A stretch of DNA of 64,000 nucleotides from Nitrospiria bacterium (GTDB lineage Bacteria; Nitrospirota; Nitrospiria; JACQBZ01), in assembly GCA_035517655.1 (NCBI GenBank), contig DATIYJ010000011.1:1-64000 (forward strand), written 5' to 3'. The notes under the pieces were generated by a model. The model made no database searches. It was not told where the DNA came from and worked only from the letters and a program-made list of their open reading frames with translations. Below, piece after piece: positions 1-8,685 of the stretch; within the stretch, counting starts at the first letter, position 1, and every line of letters starts with the position of its first letter. Both the position numbers and the translations under genes were made by a program.

Positions 1-3000
1 TTATTCGATCCGGGCACCTTCCACTGCAGCGGGTCTTGTCTGACCTTCACCGACTCCACGCTCGTGGCTCACCATGTGGCCGGTCTCACGGGGCTTCAGA
101 GCAACAAGCGATACTGGGTTATCAACGAGGCCACCTCCGCGCACGGGACGACCCGGAGCACCTACGCCTATTCATTCAAGACGAAACCGGGCTCCGTCGG
201 ATCCATCCCCCCCCGCATTTACCTTTCCGATCCGGAAGGGGGGTCGAACGACCGGGTGATGATCATCGATCCGGTCACGAACACCCAGATCCTTCCTTCC
301 ATCGTGGTCACGGGGAATAATCCCACGGAACTGGCGTCGCATCCGGACGCCAGCGCGGTCTATGTGATGGCCGGGAAAAATCTTTCGGTGATCGATGTGC
401 CGACCAACAGCGAATTCGCTTCGCTGTCGGGCGCGGGGGACAGCTCAAACCATCTGGCGGTCTCCTCGGACGGCCACAGACTTTACCTCGTCTATCGGGA
501 TTTGTTGAATTCGACGCTGAAGATCAAGGTGTATGACACAACCGATTCCCACAGTCCTTCCTTGGTGACGACCATCTCCGACCCGGTTTTCAACGGTTGC
601 GCCGCTCCTCTGGGAATCGTCGTCAGCCCGGATGGGAGCCAGGTTTATACGGCCTGCCGGCCGACCGTTTCCAGCTCGCCCGATCAGTTCTACATGGTGG
701 ACACGGCCTCGAACACGCCCACGATCACGGCGACCTTCACCCGGGATTCGACCAACAATACCTCGATCAATGCGATGGCGATCACGCCGGACGGGAGCGA
801 GGTCTTCGTGGCCCGGGACGACGGGAGCGGGGGAGGCCATGCGACCGTGGAGGTCTTCGACGGGGGGACCGGGTCGAATATCGGATCGATCATACTGCCT
901 GCGAGCGCCCTGCCCCGGGCGGGGGTCGTTTCGCCGGACGGGAGCACGCTCTATGTCGCGGACCAGGTGTTGGGGACGCATATCATCGATGCCGTGGCCA
1001 ATACGTATGTCTCCACGATGACCATGGCGACGAGCCGGGGGTTTGACATCGGGATCACGCCGGACGGGACCCGCTTGTACACGTCGCTGCTTTTCGACGT
1101 CTTCGTCAACGATTCCGACGGCAATCCGGTGACGACCATCACCGGAAGCTTCAACGACGCCATGCAGCTCACGGTCACGCCGGGGATCGCCGCTCCGCCC
1201 TCGCCCGACGTGTTGATGACGGATGTCACGCCGAATGCCGCAACGGTATCGGCCGGCGAAACGCTGTCGGTGACGGATTCGGTGAAAAACCAGGGGACGG
1301 CCTCGACCGACAGCAGCTTCTTCATCGGCTACAGCCTTTCGCCCAATACGACCTACGGGGACGGGGACGACGTCGCGATCACGACCACGCGGGTCGTCGG
1401 CCCGTTGGCGGTGGGGCTGACAGATACGGCGACGACCAGCCTGCTCATTCCCAGCACCACGCCGCCCGGCACCTATCATCTCTGCGCCACGGCCGATTCG
1501 ACCGCGGCGTTGGCCGAGAGCAACGTGGACAACAATCCCCTCTGCAGCACCGTCACCGTGGACGTGGTTCGTCCGGACCTGGTGATGACGGCCGTGACGC
1601 CGAATTCCGGGTCGTTTGTGCCCGGCGGCACTTTGTCGGTGACCGACACGGTCCAGAATCAGGGCGGCGCGCCGACCGTCGGTAACTTCACGATCGCCTA
1701 CAGCCTTTCGAGCAACACGACGTACGGCGACGGGGACGATGTGGCGATTACGACCACGCGGGTGGTGGGCGTGTTGGCGGCGGGAGCATCGAACACGGCC
1801 ACGACGAACCTGTTGATTCCAAGTTCCACTCCGCCCGGCACCTACTATGTTTGTGCGAATGCGGACTCGGGCAGTGCGGTGAGCGAGAGCAATGAGACCA
1901 ACAACAGTCTGTGCAGCACGCTTACGGTGGGTCCCGCCACTCCGGATCTGATCATGTCGGCGGTCTCGACCGCGGCGACCGGAGTGGCTCCGGGCGGAAG
2001 CTTCACGCTTTCCAACTCGGCCAAGAACCAGGGAAGCGCCTCGGCGGGGAGCTTTACCATCGCGTTCCACCTGTCGACCAATGCCACGTATGGAGACGGG
2101 GATGATGTGACGATCACCGCGACGCGGACAGTGAGTTCGCTGGCGGCCGGGGCCACCAGCACGGCCTCGACCTCGCTCGTGGTGCCGGCCGCGACGCCGC
2201 TGGGGACGTATTATGTTTGCGCCACGGCGGACAGTGCGAACAGCGTGTTGGAGGGGGATGAGACGAACAACGCCCGCTGCACCACGACGACGATCCAAGT
2301 GACGCGTCCGGATCTGATCATGACGGCCGTGACCCCCAATTCGGGGACGGTGAGCCCCACGGCGACCTTGTCGGTCACCGATTCGGCGAAGAACCAGGGG
2401 GCGGTGACCGCCGGCAGCTCCAAGGTGGGCTACAGCCTTTCGACCAACACGACGTACGGGGACGGGGACGACATCGCGATCACGACGACGCGAACGATCA
2501 GCACGCTGGCGGCCGGGGCGACGAGCACGGCCACCACGACGCTGGCGATTCCCAACACCACGCCGCCGGGAAATTACTACGTCTGCGCCAAGGCGGATTC
2601 GGCCAATACCGTGACGGAGTTGGATGAGACCAACAACACGCTCTGCTCGGCGGCCACCGTCAGCGTGCCGCAGTCGGATCTGATCACGTCGGCGGTATCG
2701 ACCACGGCGACGGTTTTGGCGCCGGGGGGCAGCTTAACGCTTTCGAACTCGGTCCAAAATCCGGGGGCCTTCCCGGCCGGAAGCTTCACGATCGCGTTCA
2801 GCCTTTCCACGAACACGACCTACGGCGACGGGGATGATATTGCGTTCAGCACGACCCGCACCGTCAACTCGTTGGCCTCGGGAGCCACCAGCACGGCCAC
2901 CACGGCCCTCACGATTCCAACCGCGACGCCGTTGGGGACGTACTACGTCTGCGTCATGGCGGACAGCGGCAACAGCGTTACGGAGTCCAATGAATCCAAT

Positions 3001-3774
3001 AACAGCCTTTGCACGAGCACGACGATTCAAGTGACGCGGCCGGATCTGGTTGAGACCGCCGTGACGCCCAACGCGGGAACGGTGAATCAAGGAGCGACGC
3101 TCTCGGTGAGCGATACCGTCATGAATCAAGGCGCGTTGTCCACCGGCGCCGGTTTCAGAGTGGGCTTCCATCTCTCCACCAACACGACGTACGGGGACGG
3201 GGATGACGTGACCATCACGACCGCGCGCGTGGTGGGGGCCTTGGCCGCCGGCGCTTCAAGTTCGGGCACCACGAACCTGGCCATTGCGGCCACAACGCCG
3301 CCGGGAGTTTACTATGTCTGCGCGATGGCGGACTCCCTGGGCCAGGTGACGGAATCGAATGAGACCAACAACACCTTGTGCAGCAGCACCACGGTCACGG
3401 TTCCGCCTCCGGATCTGATCACGACCGCGGTGTCAACTTCCGCGACCACCGTCGCCAAGGGGGCGAACTTCTCCCTCTCGAACACCGTTAAAAACCAGGG
3501 CGGAAGCAAGGCCGGTTCCTTTGCGATCGGCTTCCATCTCTCCACCAACACGACCTTTGGCGACGGGGATGACGTTGCGATTACCCAAACCCGTTCAGTG
3601 GGATCTCTGGCGATCGGGGCTACCAGCGCGGGCACGACAACGTTGACCGTGCCGGGATTAACGCCTTCCGGCACCTACTATGTTTGTGCCATGGCCGACG
3701 TCAACAATACCGTAACGGAAGGGGATGAGACCAATAACTCCCTGTGTACGATCTCCACGATCATTGTGCCGTAA
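1..3774 (+). CDS. Large surface protein with beta-propeller and seven CARDB repeats (5'-partial)
   Basis: The reading frame is open from base 1, so the true start lies upstream; 1257 residues are visible. Residues 1-65 look like the tail of an Ig/fibronectin-like domain. Residues about 75-395 hold YVTN/NHL-type propeller repeats with recurring 'SPDGSxxY' and 'TPDGTRLY' strands. From residue 402 to the end there are seven CARDB-like repeats of about 122 residues, each with 'NxGDGDD' near the middle and 'TYYVCAxAD....ExNETNN' near the end. CARDB modules are adhesion-type beta-sandwiches, so an extracellular or cell-surface role is likely. No C-terminal sorting signal is seen. Long open frames on the opposite strand are shadows of the repetitive GC-rich coding sequence. 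Confidence 0.85.
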   Translation, partial: LFDPGTFHCSGSCLTFTDSTLVAHHVAGLTGLQSNKRYWVINEATSAHGTTRSTYAYSFKTKPGSVGSIPPRIYLSDPEGGSNDRVMIIDPVTNTQILPSIVVTGNNPTELASHPDASAVYVMAGKNLSVIDVPTNSEFASLSGAGDSSNHLAVSSDGHRLYLVYRDLLNSTLKIKVYDTTDSHSPSLVTTISDPVFNGCAAPLGIVVSPDGSQVYTACRPTVSSSPDQFYMVDTASNTPTITATFTRDSTNNTSINAMAITPDGSEVFVARDDGSGGGHATVEVFDGGTGSNIGSIILPASALPRAGVVSPDGSTLYVADQVLGTHIIDAVANTYVSTMTMATSRGFDIGITPDGTRLYTSLLFDVFVNDSDGNPVTTITGSFNDAMQLTVTPGIAAPPSPDVLMTDVTPNAATVSAGETLSVTDSVKNQGTASTDSSFFIGYSLSPNTTYGDGDDVAITTTRVVGPLAVGLTDTATTSLLIPSTTPPGTYHLCATADSTAALAESNVDNNPLCSTVTVDVVRPDLVMTAVTPNSGSFVPGGTLSVTDTVQNQGGAPTVGNFTIAYSLSSNTTYGDGDDVAITTTRVVGVLAAGASNTATTNLLIPSSTPPGTYYVCANADSGSAVSESNETNNSLCSTLTVGPATPDLIMSAVSTAATGVAPGGSFTLSNSAKNQGSASAGSFTIAFHLSTNATYGDGDDVTITATRTVSSLAAGATSTASTSLVVPAATPLGTYYVCATADSANSVLEGDETNNARCTTTTIQVTRPDLIMTAVTPNSGTVSPTATLSVTDSAKNQGAVTAGSSKVGYSLSTNTTYGDGDDIAITTTRTISTLAAGATSTATTTLAIPNTTPPGNYYVCAKADSANTVTELDETNNTLCSAATVSVPQSDLITSAVSTTATVLAPGGSLTLSNSVQNPGAFPAGSFTIAFSLSTNTTYGDGDDIAFSTTRTVNSLASGATSTATTALTIPTATPLGTYYVCVMADSGNSVTESNESNNSLCTSTTIQVTRPDLVETAVTPNAGTVNQGATLSVSDTVMNQGALSTGAGFRVGFHLSTNTTYGDGDDVTITTARVVGALAAGASSSGTTNLAIAATTPPGVYYVCAMADSLGQVTESNETNNTLCSSTTVTVPPPDLITTAVSTSATTVAKGANFSLSNTVKNQGGSKAGSFAIGFHLSTNTTFGDGDDVAITQTRSVGSLAIGATSAGTTTLTVPGLTPSGTYYVCAMADVNNTVTEGDETNNSLCTISTIIVP
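1204..3771 (+). repeat. Seven tandem ~366-bp coding repeats (CARDB modules)
   Basis: Repeat units begin at 1204, 1573, 1942, 2308, 2674, 3040 and 3409, giving in-frame periods of 369, 369, 366, 366, 366 and 369 bp. Units 3, 5 and 7 start with 'AVST' and units 4 and 6 with 'AVTPN'. The linkers after units 3 and 5 are near identical ('TTIQVTR'), as are those after 4 and 6 ('VSVPQ/VTVPP'). The array therefore also has a two-module period of about 732 bp. Confidence 0.9.
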
Positions 3775-3880
3775 ACCGGCCGGGGAGTTTGAAAATGGGC
3801 TTGAATCCGCTGGAGCCAACCTGGTAATCTTTAAGGAGGCGGCCGGGGAATTGGCCAAGTGAAGGGGGGGAAGAAAGACG

Positions 3881-4657
3881 ATGGCCGGTGATCGCTGGAA
3901 TTGGGTGGGCATCGGGGCGCGTCTTTTGCTTGTCGCCGGACTGGCCTTGGCGGCAGGGTGCTCGCAAGAATCGTTTCAACCGCCTGTTGAAAAGGACCCC
4001 AGGGCTTATAAGCTGATCGGCATTATCCATGGAGACTCAAAACAGGCCGGCGCCGTCTTTGAGGACCCCGAAACCAAAAAACAGAAATTGGTGCAGCTCG
4101 GTGGAGCCCTCGGGGGGGCGACGTTAACCGAAATTCGACGGCAAGAGGTTCTCCTGAAGCGGAACGGGGACGTCGTTACGCTTCATCTAACCGCCGGAAC
4201 TCCGGACGATTATCACGCCATGGATCCCATCCCGGTCCCGGTCGCTTTGCAGGATCCCATGCGCGCCCGCCAGATTGTCATATCGAAGGTGATCCCTCCC
4301 TATGATGCGCGGGTGGAAAAGGCGAAAATGGCCATCTCCCGCGATGATGTCAACCGCTTTGTGAGCTATTTTGAAGATCAACTGAAGGGTAGCTCGCCGG
4401 TGTTGACCACAACCTCCGTGGGGGCGGCCGTTGATTTGTCGCATACCGAAGGCGATTTACTCCGGACCCTGGGTCTTGAATCAACCGATCTGGTCGTGGG
4501 AATCAACGGCATGGGTGTGGATTCTCCGGACCGCTTCCGGCAGATACTGGAGATCCTGGGAAAGAGTCAGGGGAATCGGGGTGGCGTGTTTAATATTGTC
4601 GTGCTTCGCGGTGACACGGTTCAACCCCTTTATTACGGAATCAATTCCAAATCGTGA
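3881..4657 (+). CDS. GspC-like lipoprotein with C-terminal PDZ domain
   Basis: 258 aa. The N-terminal signal ends in a lipobox (LALAAGC, Cys27), so it is probably a lipoprotein. Residues about 42-105 resemble the periplasmic homology region of type II secretion protein GspC: 'LIGIIHGDSKQAGAVFED' followed by 'GGATLTEIRRQEVLLKRNG'. Residues about 185-258 resemble a PDZ domain. A G-rich Shine-Dalgarno stretch (3862-3872) sits before the ATG. GspC proteins normally have a membrane helix rather than a lipobox, and no other secretion genes lie nearby, so calling it a secretion component would be a guess. It precedes the propeller-cytochrome operon by 66 bp. Confidence 0.65.
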   Translation: MAGDRWNWVGIGARLLLVAGLALAAGCSQESFQPPVEKDPRAYKLIGIIHGDSKQAGAVFEDPETKKQKLVQLGGALGGATLTEIRRQEVLLKRNGDVVTLHLTAGTPDDYHAMDPIPVPVALQDPMRARQIVISKVIPPYDARVEKAKMAISRDDVNRFVSYFEDQLKGSSPVLTTTSVGAAVDLSHTEGDLLRTLGLESTDLVVGINGMGVDSPDRFRQILEILGKSQGNRGGVFNIVVLRGDTVQPLYYGINSKS

Positions 4658-4723
4658 TCCGATCGGCACACCTCGGAATCGCTTCGACCCTCAAAGGTTT
4701 CCTTTCAAACCAGGTCCGCTAAG

Positions 4724-6076
4724 ATGATGAGAAAAGATCGGCCTGTTTCCATTCCGGGTCAGGCCCTGTCTGTTTTCTTTCTGATGTTGAACTTTATTTG
4801 GGGGGCGGAACCCGCGACCGCGGCCGCTCCGTCGGAAGGGCTTTTCATCTCCCAGATCGCGATCAATCCAAAGGACAGCAACCGCCTCTATGCACTGACC
4901 ACCTACAGCATCGGCGTTTTAAAGAGCACCGATGGGGGAAACACCTGGGTTCAGATCAACCGGGGTATTCGGACCTACTCCCTCTATCAGTTGACCGTTC
5001 ATCCGAAAAATCCGAACATTCTCTATCTGGGCGCCGGGGGAGCGGGGTTGTACAAGAGCACGGACGGCGGCTCCACGTGGAAGGAGATGAATGACGGCCT
5101 CCAGAACACGGACATCGGCATTCTGGTCCTTCATCCGAACGATCCCGAGACGGTCTATATCGTCACGTCCACGGGCCTGTTCAAAAGTCCGGACGGAGGA
5201 AAAAGCTGGATCGCCATGAATCAAGGGGACGACTTCACCTACAGCCAGCAGTTCCAGGCGCTGGCGGTTCTCCCCACCTCGCCCCCCACCTTCTACCTGG
5301 CGTCCAAGCAGGGTCTCTATACGCGGAAGGAGGGAGACGCGGGCTGGGTATCGGTTGGAAAACCTTTTGAGGGGAAGCGGATCTCGGCTCTTGCTTTTGA
5401 TCCCCGGACGGGCCGCCTGTATGTCGCAGTGTTGGAGGGGGGGAAACTCGAGAGCCTTCATGACGGAGGGTTGTTTGTAAGCGACGGTCAAATAAAAAAT
5501 TGGACGCGGCTGGATAAAGGATTGGACCAGGACTGGATTCGGGAGATTTTAATCGATCCGACGAATCCCACGATACTCTATCTGGCCACCACCGGCCGTG
5601 GGGTGTTGAAGAGCATCGACGGCGGCCGGACCTGGAAAGAAATGAACGCCGGGTTTACGGGTTCGGAGCGGGATATTCGGAGCCTGGTCATGGACCCCCA
5701 TGATTCAAGTATTCTTTACGCCGGTTCCCACGGGGACTGGATATTCCGGTCTAGGGACGCCGCGGAAACCTGGAAGCCGCTTCCGCTGGGGCCGCACCAG
5801 ACGATGCAGCAAATCCTCGCCGACCTGATCCGTGAAGATGAAACGGCCAAGAAAGATTCGAAGATCAAGCCTCCGCCTGAGTTTCAAAAGTGCAACCGGT
5901 GCCACGGTTGGATCGATCCCCGGATCAACAGTACCCGGGGAACCTGGCGTGTGGCTCCGAACCGGCGGGACTGGGCGGTGAGCGTGAAACGGATGAGCAA
6001 GGGGGCGTTGCTCACGCCGGCGGAGGAGGCCCGGATCACGGAATTCCTGAACAGCTACAGTGAGGGGAAACGGTGA
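4724..6076 (+). CDS. Exported Asp-box beta-propeller with C-terminal monohaem cytochrome c domain (paralogue 1)
   Basis: 450 aa. A signal peptide probably ends near residue 33 (ATAAA). Five or six Asp-box (BNR) motifs follow, such as 'KSTDGGNTWVQ', 'KSTDGGSTWKE', 'KSPDGGKSWIA' and 'KSIDGGRTWKE', the signature of sialidase/Vps10-type propellers. The C-terminal ~65 residues carry C390-x-x-C-H394 (CNRCHGW), then 'WRVxPNRRDW', a Met in 'KRMSKG' that could be the distal haem ligand, and a final helix 'LTPAEEARITEFLNSY', all typical of a small class I-like cytochrome c. Two close paralogues follow in the same operon. Its stop overlaps the next start (GTGA). The function is unknown; a periplasmic or surface redox role is inferred. 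Confidence 0.85.
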   Translation: MMRKDRPVSIPGQALSVFFLMLNFIWGAEPATAAAPSEGLFISQIAINPKDSNRLYALTTYSIGVLKSTDGGNTWVQINRGIRTYSLYQLTVHPKNPNILYLGAGGAGLYKSTDGGSTWKEMNDGLQNTDIGILVLHPNDPETVYIVTSTGLFKSPDGGKSWIAMNQGDDFTYSQQFQALAVLPTSPPTFYLASKQGLYTRKEGDAGWVSVGKPFEGKRISALAFDPRTGRLYVAVLEGGKLESLHDGGLFVSDGQIKNWTRLDKGLDQDWIREILIDPTNPTILYLATTGRGVLKSIDGGRTWKEMNAGFTGSERDIRSLVMDPHDSSILYAGSHGDWIFRSRDAAETWKPLPLGPHQTMQQILADLIREDETAKKDSKIKPPPEFQKCNRCHGWIDPRINSTRGTWRVAPNRRDWAVSVKRMSKGALLTPAEEARITEFLNSYSEGKR

Positions 6077-7329
6077 AGAGAAAGACGACGATGGCGAAAG
6101 GGACTTATTTCATTCTGCTGCTGATCGTGGCATGCTCATTCATCGTGTCTTCCAGTCAACCGGCGCCGGCCGCGCCGGAACAACCGAAGGGCTTTTTGCC
6201 CGGAGAGATCCCGATTTCGATCATTCACGCAACAGAAGAAGAAGATCCGGTCATCACTTCCGATGGGAAAAGCTATGTGGTGGTCTGGCAAAGCGATCGA
6301 AAAAGCCTCGACGATTACGATGTGTACGCCGCGCGGGTCAGCTCGGAAGGAAAGATTCTCGACCCACGGGGCATTCCGGTTTCGACGGCCCCTTCCAACC
6401 AGATCTTTACCGACATCGCCACGGGCGATGGACAATATCTCGTGGTCTGGCAGGATCTCCGCAGTCACAAGCGCTGGGAGGTGTACGGAGCGCGGCTTCG
6501 TTCCGACGGCAAGGTGCTCGATCCCGACGGAATCCCGATCGCGACCGGGAGGGGCAACGCCCGGCATCCGCAGGTGGGTTGGGACGGGAGAAATTTTCTG
6601 GTCGTCTGGATGGAAGAAAATCCTGGCCGGGGATGGGATATCGTAGGGGCCAGGGTGAGTCCGGACGGGGGGGTCGTGGATCCGGATCCGATTCTTATTG
6701 CGTCGTCCCCGGGTGATCAATCCAATCCCGTGTTGGCCTGGGGGGATAATCAATATCTGGTGGTCTGGATGGACCATCCCCCGGGCAGCCCCCCACGGAT
6801 TTCAGGGGCGCGTGTTTCCGCATCCGGAAAGTTGCTCGATCCGAATGGATTCGTTCTTTCCCGTTCCTCCGTAAATCCCAGTTTTCCCGCCGTGGCGTGG
6901 GGAAAAGACCGCTATGTCGTCCTCTGGGCCGATCAGCCGGCCCCCTCCCTTCACACCCTGGCCGGGATACGGGTCGATTCCGCCGGGAAGGTGGACGACT
7001 CGAACGGGTTCGTGGTGGAGAGCAGTCCAAACCTCCACATGTTTCCTTCGGTGCGTTGTTCGGGACAACGGTGCCTCGTTGTGTGGGAAAAGGAACAGTC
7101 CCGAGGAAAGCCGCGGGGGATTCAAGATGTCATTCGGGATGTGAAAGGGGCCTGGATCGATCTTTCACAAAAAACGGTGACCCCTCGTGAGATCATGATC
7201 GCGACCGCAGCCGTCGGAAACCATTTTGCCAAAGTGGCCTCCAACGGCCGCGAATATTTCGTGGTCTGGAAGGATTATCGGACCGGCACGGCCGCCAGTA
7301 TCGGTCGCTTCGTGGGCCCCCCTCGTTAA
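6073..7329 (+). CDS. Secreted repeat protein, haem-free propeller-like
   Basis: 418 aa from a GTG whose overlap with the preceding TGA (GTGA) and 'gagggg' Shine-Dalgarno sequence support this start; an internal ATG at 6091 is the alternative. A signal peptide covers roughly residues 1-34. Repeats of about 55-60 residues follow the pattern 'YLVVWxDxR....YxVYGARxxxDGKVLDPxGIPI', as found in uncharacterised secreted proteins of environmental bacteria. There is no CxxCH motif and no recognisable catalytic site. Its position between two propeller-cytochrome genes suggests a structural or binding partner of those proteins. No function is assigned. Confidence 0.8.
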   Translation: MKRKTTMAKGTYFILLLIVACSFIVSSSQPAPAAPEQPKGFLPGEIPISIIHATEEEDPVITSDGKSYVVVWQSDRKSLDDYDVYAARVSSEGKILDPRGIPVSTAPSNQIFTDIATGDGQYLVVWQDLRSHKRWEVYGARLRSDGKVLDPDGIPIATGRGNARHPQVGWDGRNFLVVWMEENPGRGWDIVGARVSPDGGVVDPDPILIASSPGDQSNPVLAWGDNQYLVVWMDHPPGSPPRISGARVSASGKLLDPNGFVLSRSSVNPSFPAVAWGKDRYVVLWADQPAPSLHTLAGIRVDSAGKVDDSNGFVVESSPNLHMFPSVRCSGQRCLVVWEKEQSRGKPRGIQDVIRDVKGAWIDLSQKTVTPREIMIATAAVGNHFAKVASNGREYFVVWKDYRTGTAASIGRFVGPPR

Positions 7330-7332
7330 GCC

Positions 7333-8685
7333 ATGGCCCTCCGCCCCCTTTATTCGAAACTCCTTTTCGCCCTCGGTCTGGGTTCCCTTTTCTGTTTGAA
7401 CACGGCTTGGGCCGCGTTCCAGGAGCCGCTCCTGATCAATCAGATCGTGATCGACCCCCGGAATCCCAGCATCCTTTACGCCGCGGCACGACCCCAAGGG
7501 GTCCTCAAAAGCACGGATCGGGGAGGAAGCTGGCGCCCGGTTCGTCGCGGTCTGATGAACACCAGCGTCTACTATATCATCGTGAACCCGAAGAACACCC
7601 AAATCCTTTATTCGGCGACGTTCGGCGGAGGAGTTTACAAGAGCGAGAACGGCGGCGACGATTGGTTCGAGGTGAATCGCGGTCTGGGAAACACGAATAT
7701 CCACGCACTGGCCTTGAATCCCCTTCAACCCGACCGGCTCCTCGTCTCGACTTCAACCGGCGAACTCTTCAAGAGCGACGACGCCGGTCGAAGCTGGAAC
7801 CCCTTTAACGAAGGTCTGCCCATTTTTCCCGGGGATGTGATCTCGACGCTTCTCATTTTCCCGAAAGATCCCGGAGGATTCTACCTGGCTCAAGGCGGAC
7901 TTTTTATGCGGCCCTTTTCTTCTCCAGCCTGGCGGGCCGTTGAAGGCAATCTTCACGATGACATCATCACGGCCATGGCTCACGATTCCTCCGGCCGGGC
8001 CTTCTATGCCGGCACAATCAATCACGGACTTTTTAAAGCCTCCCTGGGTCCCGACGCCGCAAGCGCCGAACCCATGACTGTACGGTCCCCCTTGCATTGG
8101 AAACCGGTCGGAGGGCCGTTTCAAAAGCAACAAATTCGCTTCATCGCCATGGAACCGGGGAGGCCGGCCGCAATGTATGCGTCGGTCGTCAGCCACGGGC
8201 TCTTTAAAAGTTCAGACGGGGGTTCTTCCTGGGAGGCGATCAATTCCGGATTTCCGGAGCTGGAGGTTGAGAGTTTGGCCATTGATCCGGAAAACCCGAA
8301 GTTTCTTTACGCCGGGACACACAACGACGGTCTTTTTACCTCAAGGGATGGCGGAAAAACATGGAATCCTCCTTCAAAGATTGAGGTCGAGCCTTTAAAG
8401 CAGATTATCGCCTCCCTTTCCGGACCATCTCCCGCCGATCAACCCCGGCCGCCGCAGGACGCGCCTCCGCCCTTTTTTTTCAAATGCAATAAATGCCACG
8501 GCTGGACGGATGCGTTGTTGAACCAAAAAGCGACCTACTGGCGGGTTTCCCCCAATCAACGCGATTGGCAGCCGACCGTTCGGCGGATGAGTCCGGGGGC
8601 CGGCTTGACGGCGGGCGAGCAGGAAGCGGTCATTCGATTTTTAACGGCGTACGGCCAACAACGGAGCGGAGCGCCCGAGCGATGA
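7333..8685 (+). CDS. Exported Asp-box beta-propeller with C-terminal monohaem cytochrome c domain (paralogue 2)
   Basis: 450 aa, three bases after the preceding stop. The signal peptide ends near 'TAWAA' (about residue 28). Asp-box motifs include 'KSTDRGGSWRP', 'KSENGGDDWFE', 'KSDDAGRSWNP', 'KSSDGGSSWEA' and 'TSRDGGKTWNP'. The haem motif is C385-x-x-C-H389 (CNKCHGW). It is followed by 'TYWRVSPNQRDW', a Met in 'RRMSPG' and 'LTAGEQEAVIRFL', matching paralogue 1 in order and spacing. A proline-rich linker separates propeller and haem domain. The stop overlaps the next ATG (ATGA). The product is probably periplasmic or surface-exposed, with unknown substrate. Confidence 0.85.
   Translation: MALRPLYSKLLFALGLGSLFCLNTAWAAFQEPLLINQIVIDPRNPSILYAAARPQGVLKSTDRGGSWRPVRRGLMNTSVYYIIVNPKNTQILYSATFGGGVYKSENGGDDWFEVNRGLGNTNIHALALNPLQPDRLLVSTSTGELFKSDDAGRSWNPFNEGLPIFPGDVISTLLIFPKDPGGFYLAQGGLFMRPFSSPAWRAVEGNLHDDIITAMAHDSSGRAFYAGTINHGLFKASLGPDAASAEPMTVRSPLHWKPVGGPFQKQQIRFIAMEPGRPAAMYASVVSHGLFKSSDGGSSWEAINSGFPELEVESLAIDPENPKFLYAGTHNDGLFTSRDGGKTWNPPSKIEVEPLKQIIASLSGPSPADQPRPPQDAPPPFFFKCNKCHGWTDALLNQKATYWRVSPNQRDWQPTVRRMSPGAGLTAGEQEAVIRFLTAYGQQRSGAPER

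Noticed and set aside
445-2298. 617-residue open frame on the minus strand
   Set aside because: It lies antisense to the CARDB/propeller gene, is Arg/Gly/His-rich and repetitive, and follows the codon periodicity of the plus-strand gene.
1204-3771. Regular tandem repeats considered as a CRISPR-like array
   Set aside because: Units are ~366 bp, contiguous and in frame, and encode protein modules; there are no short repeats with unique spacers.
8493-8681. N-terminal extension of the third propeller cytochrome
   Set aside because: It lies in the 3' end of the preceding gene; the true start opens a signal peptide at 8682.
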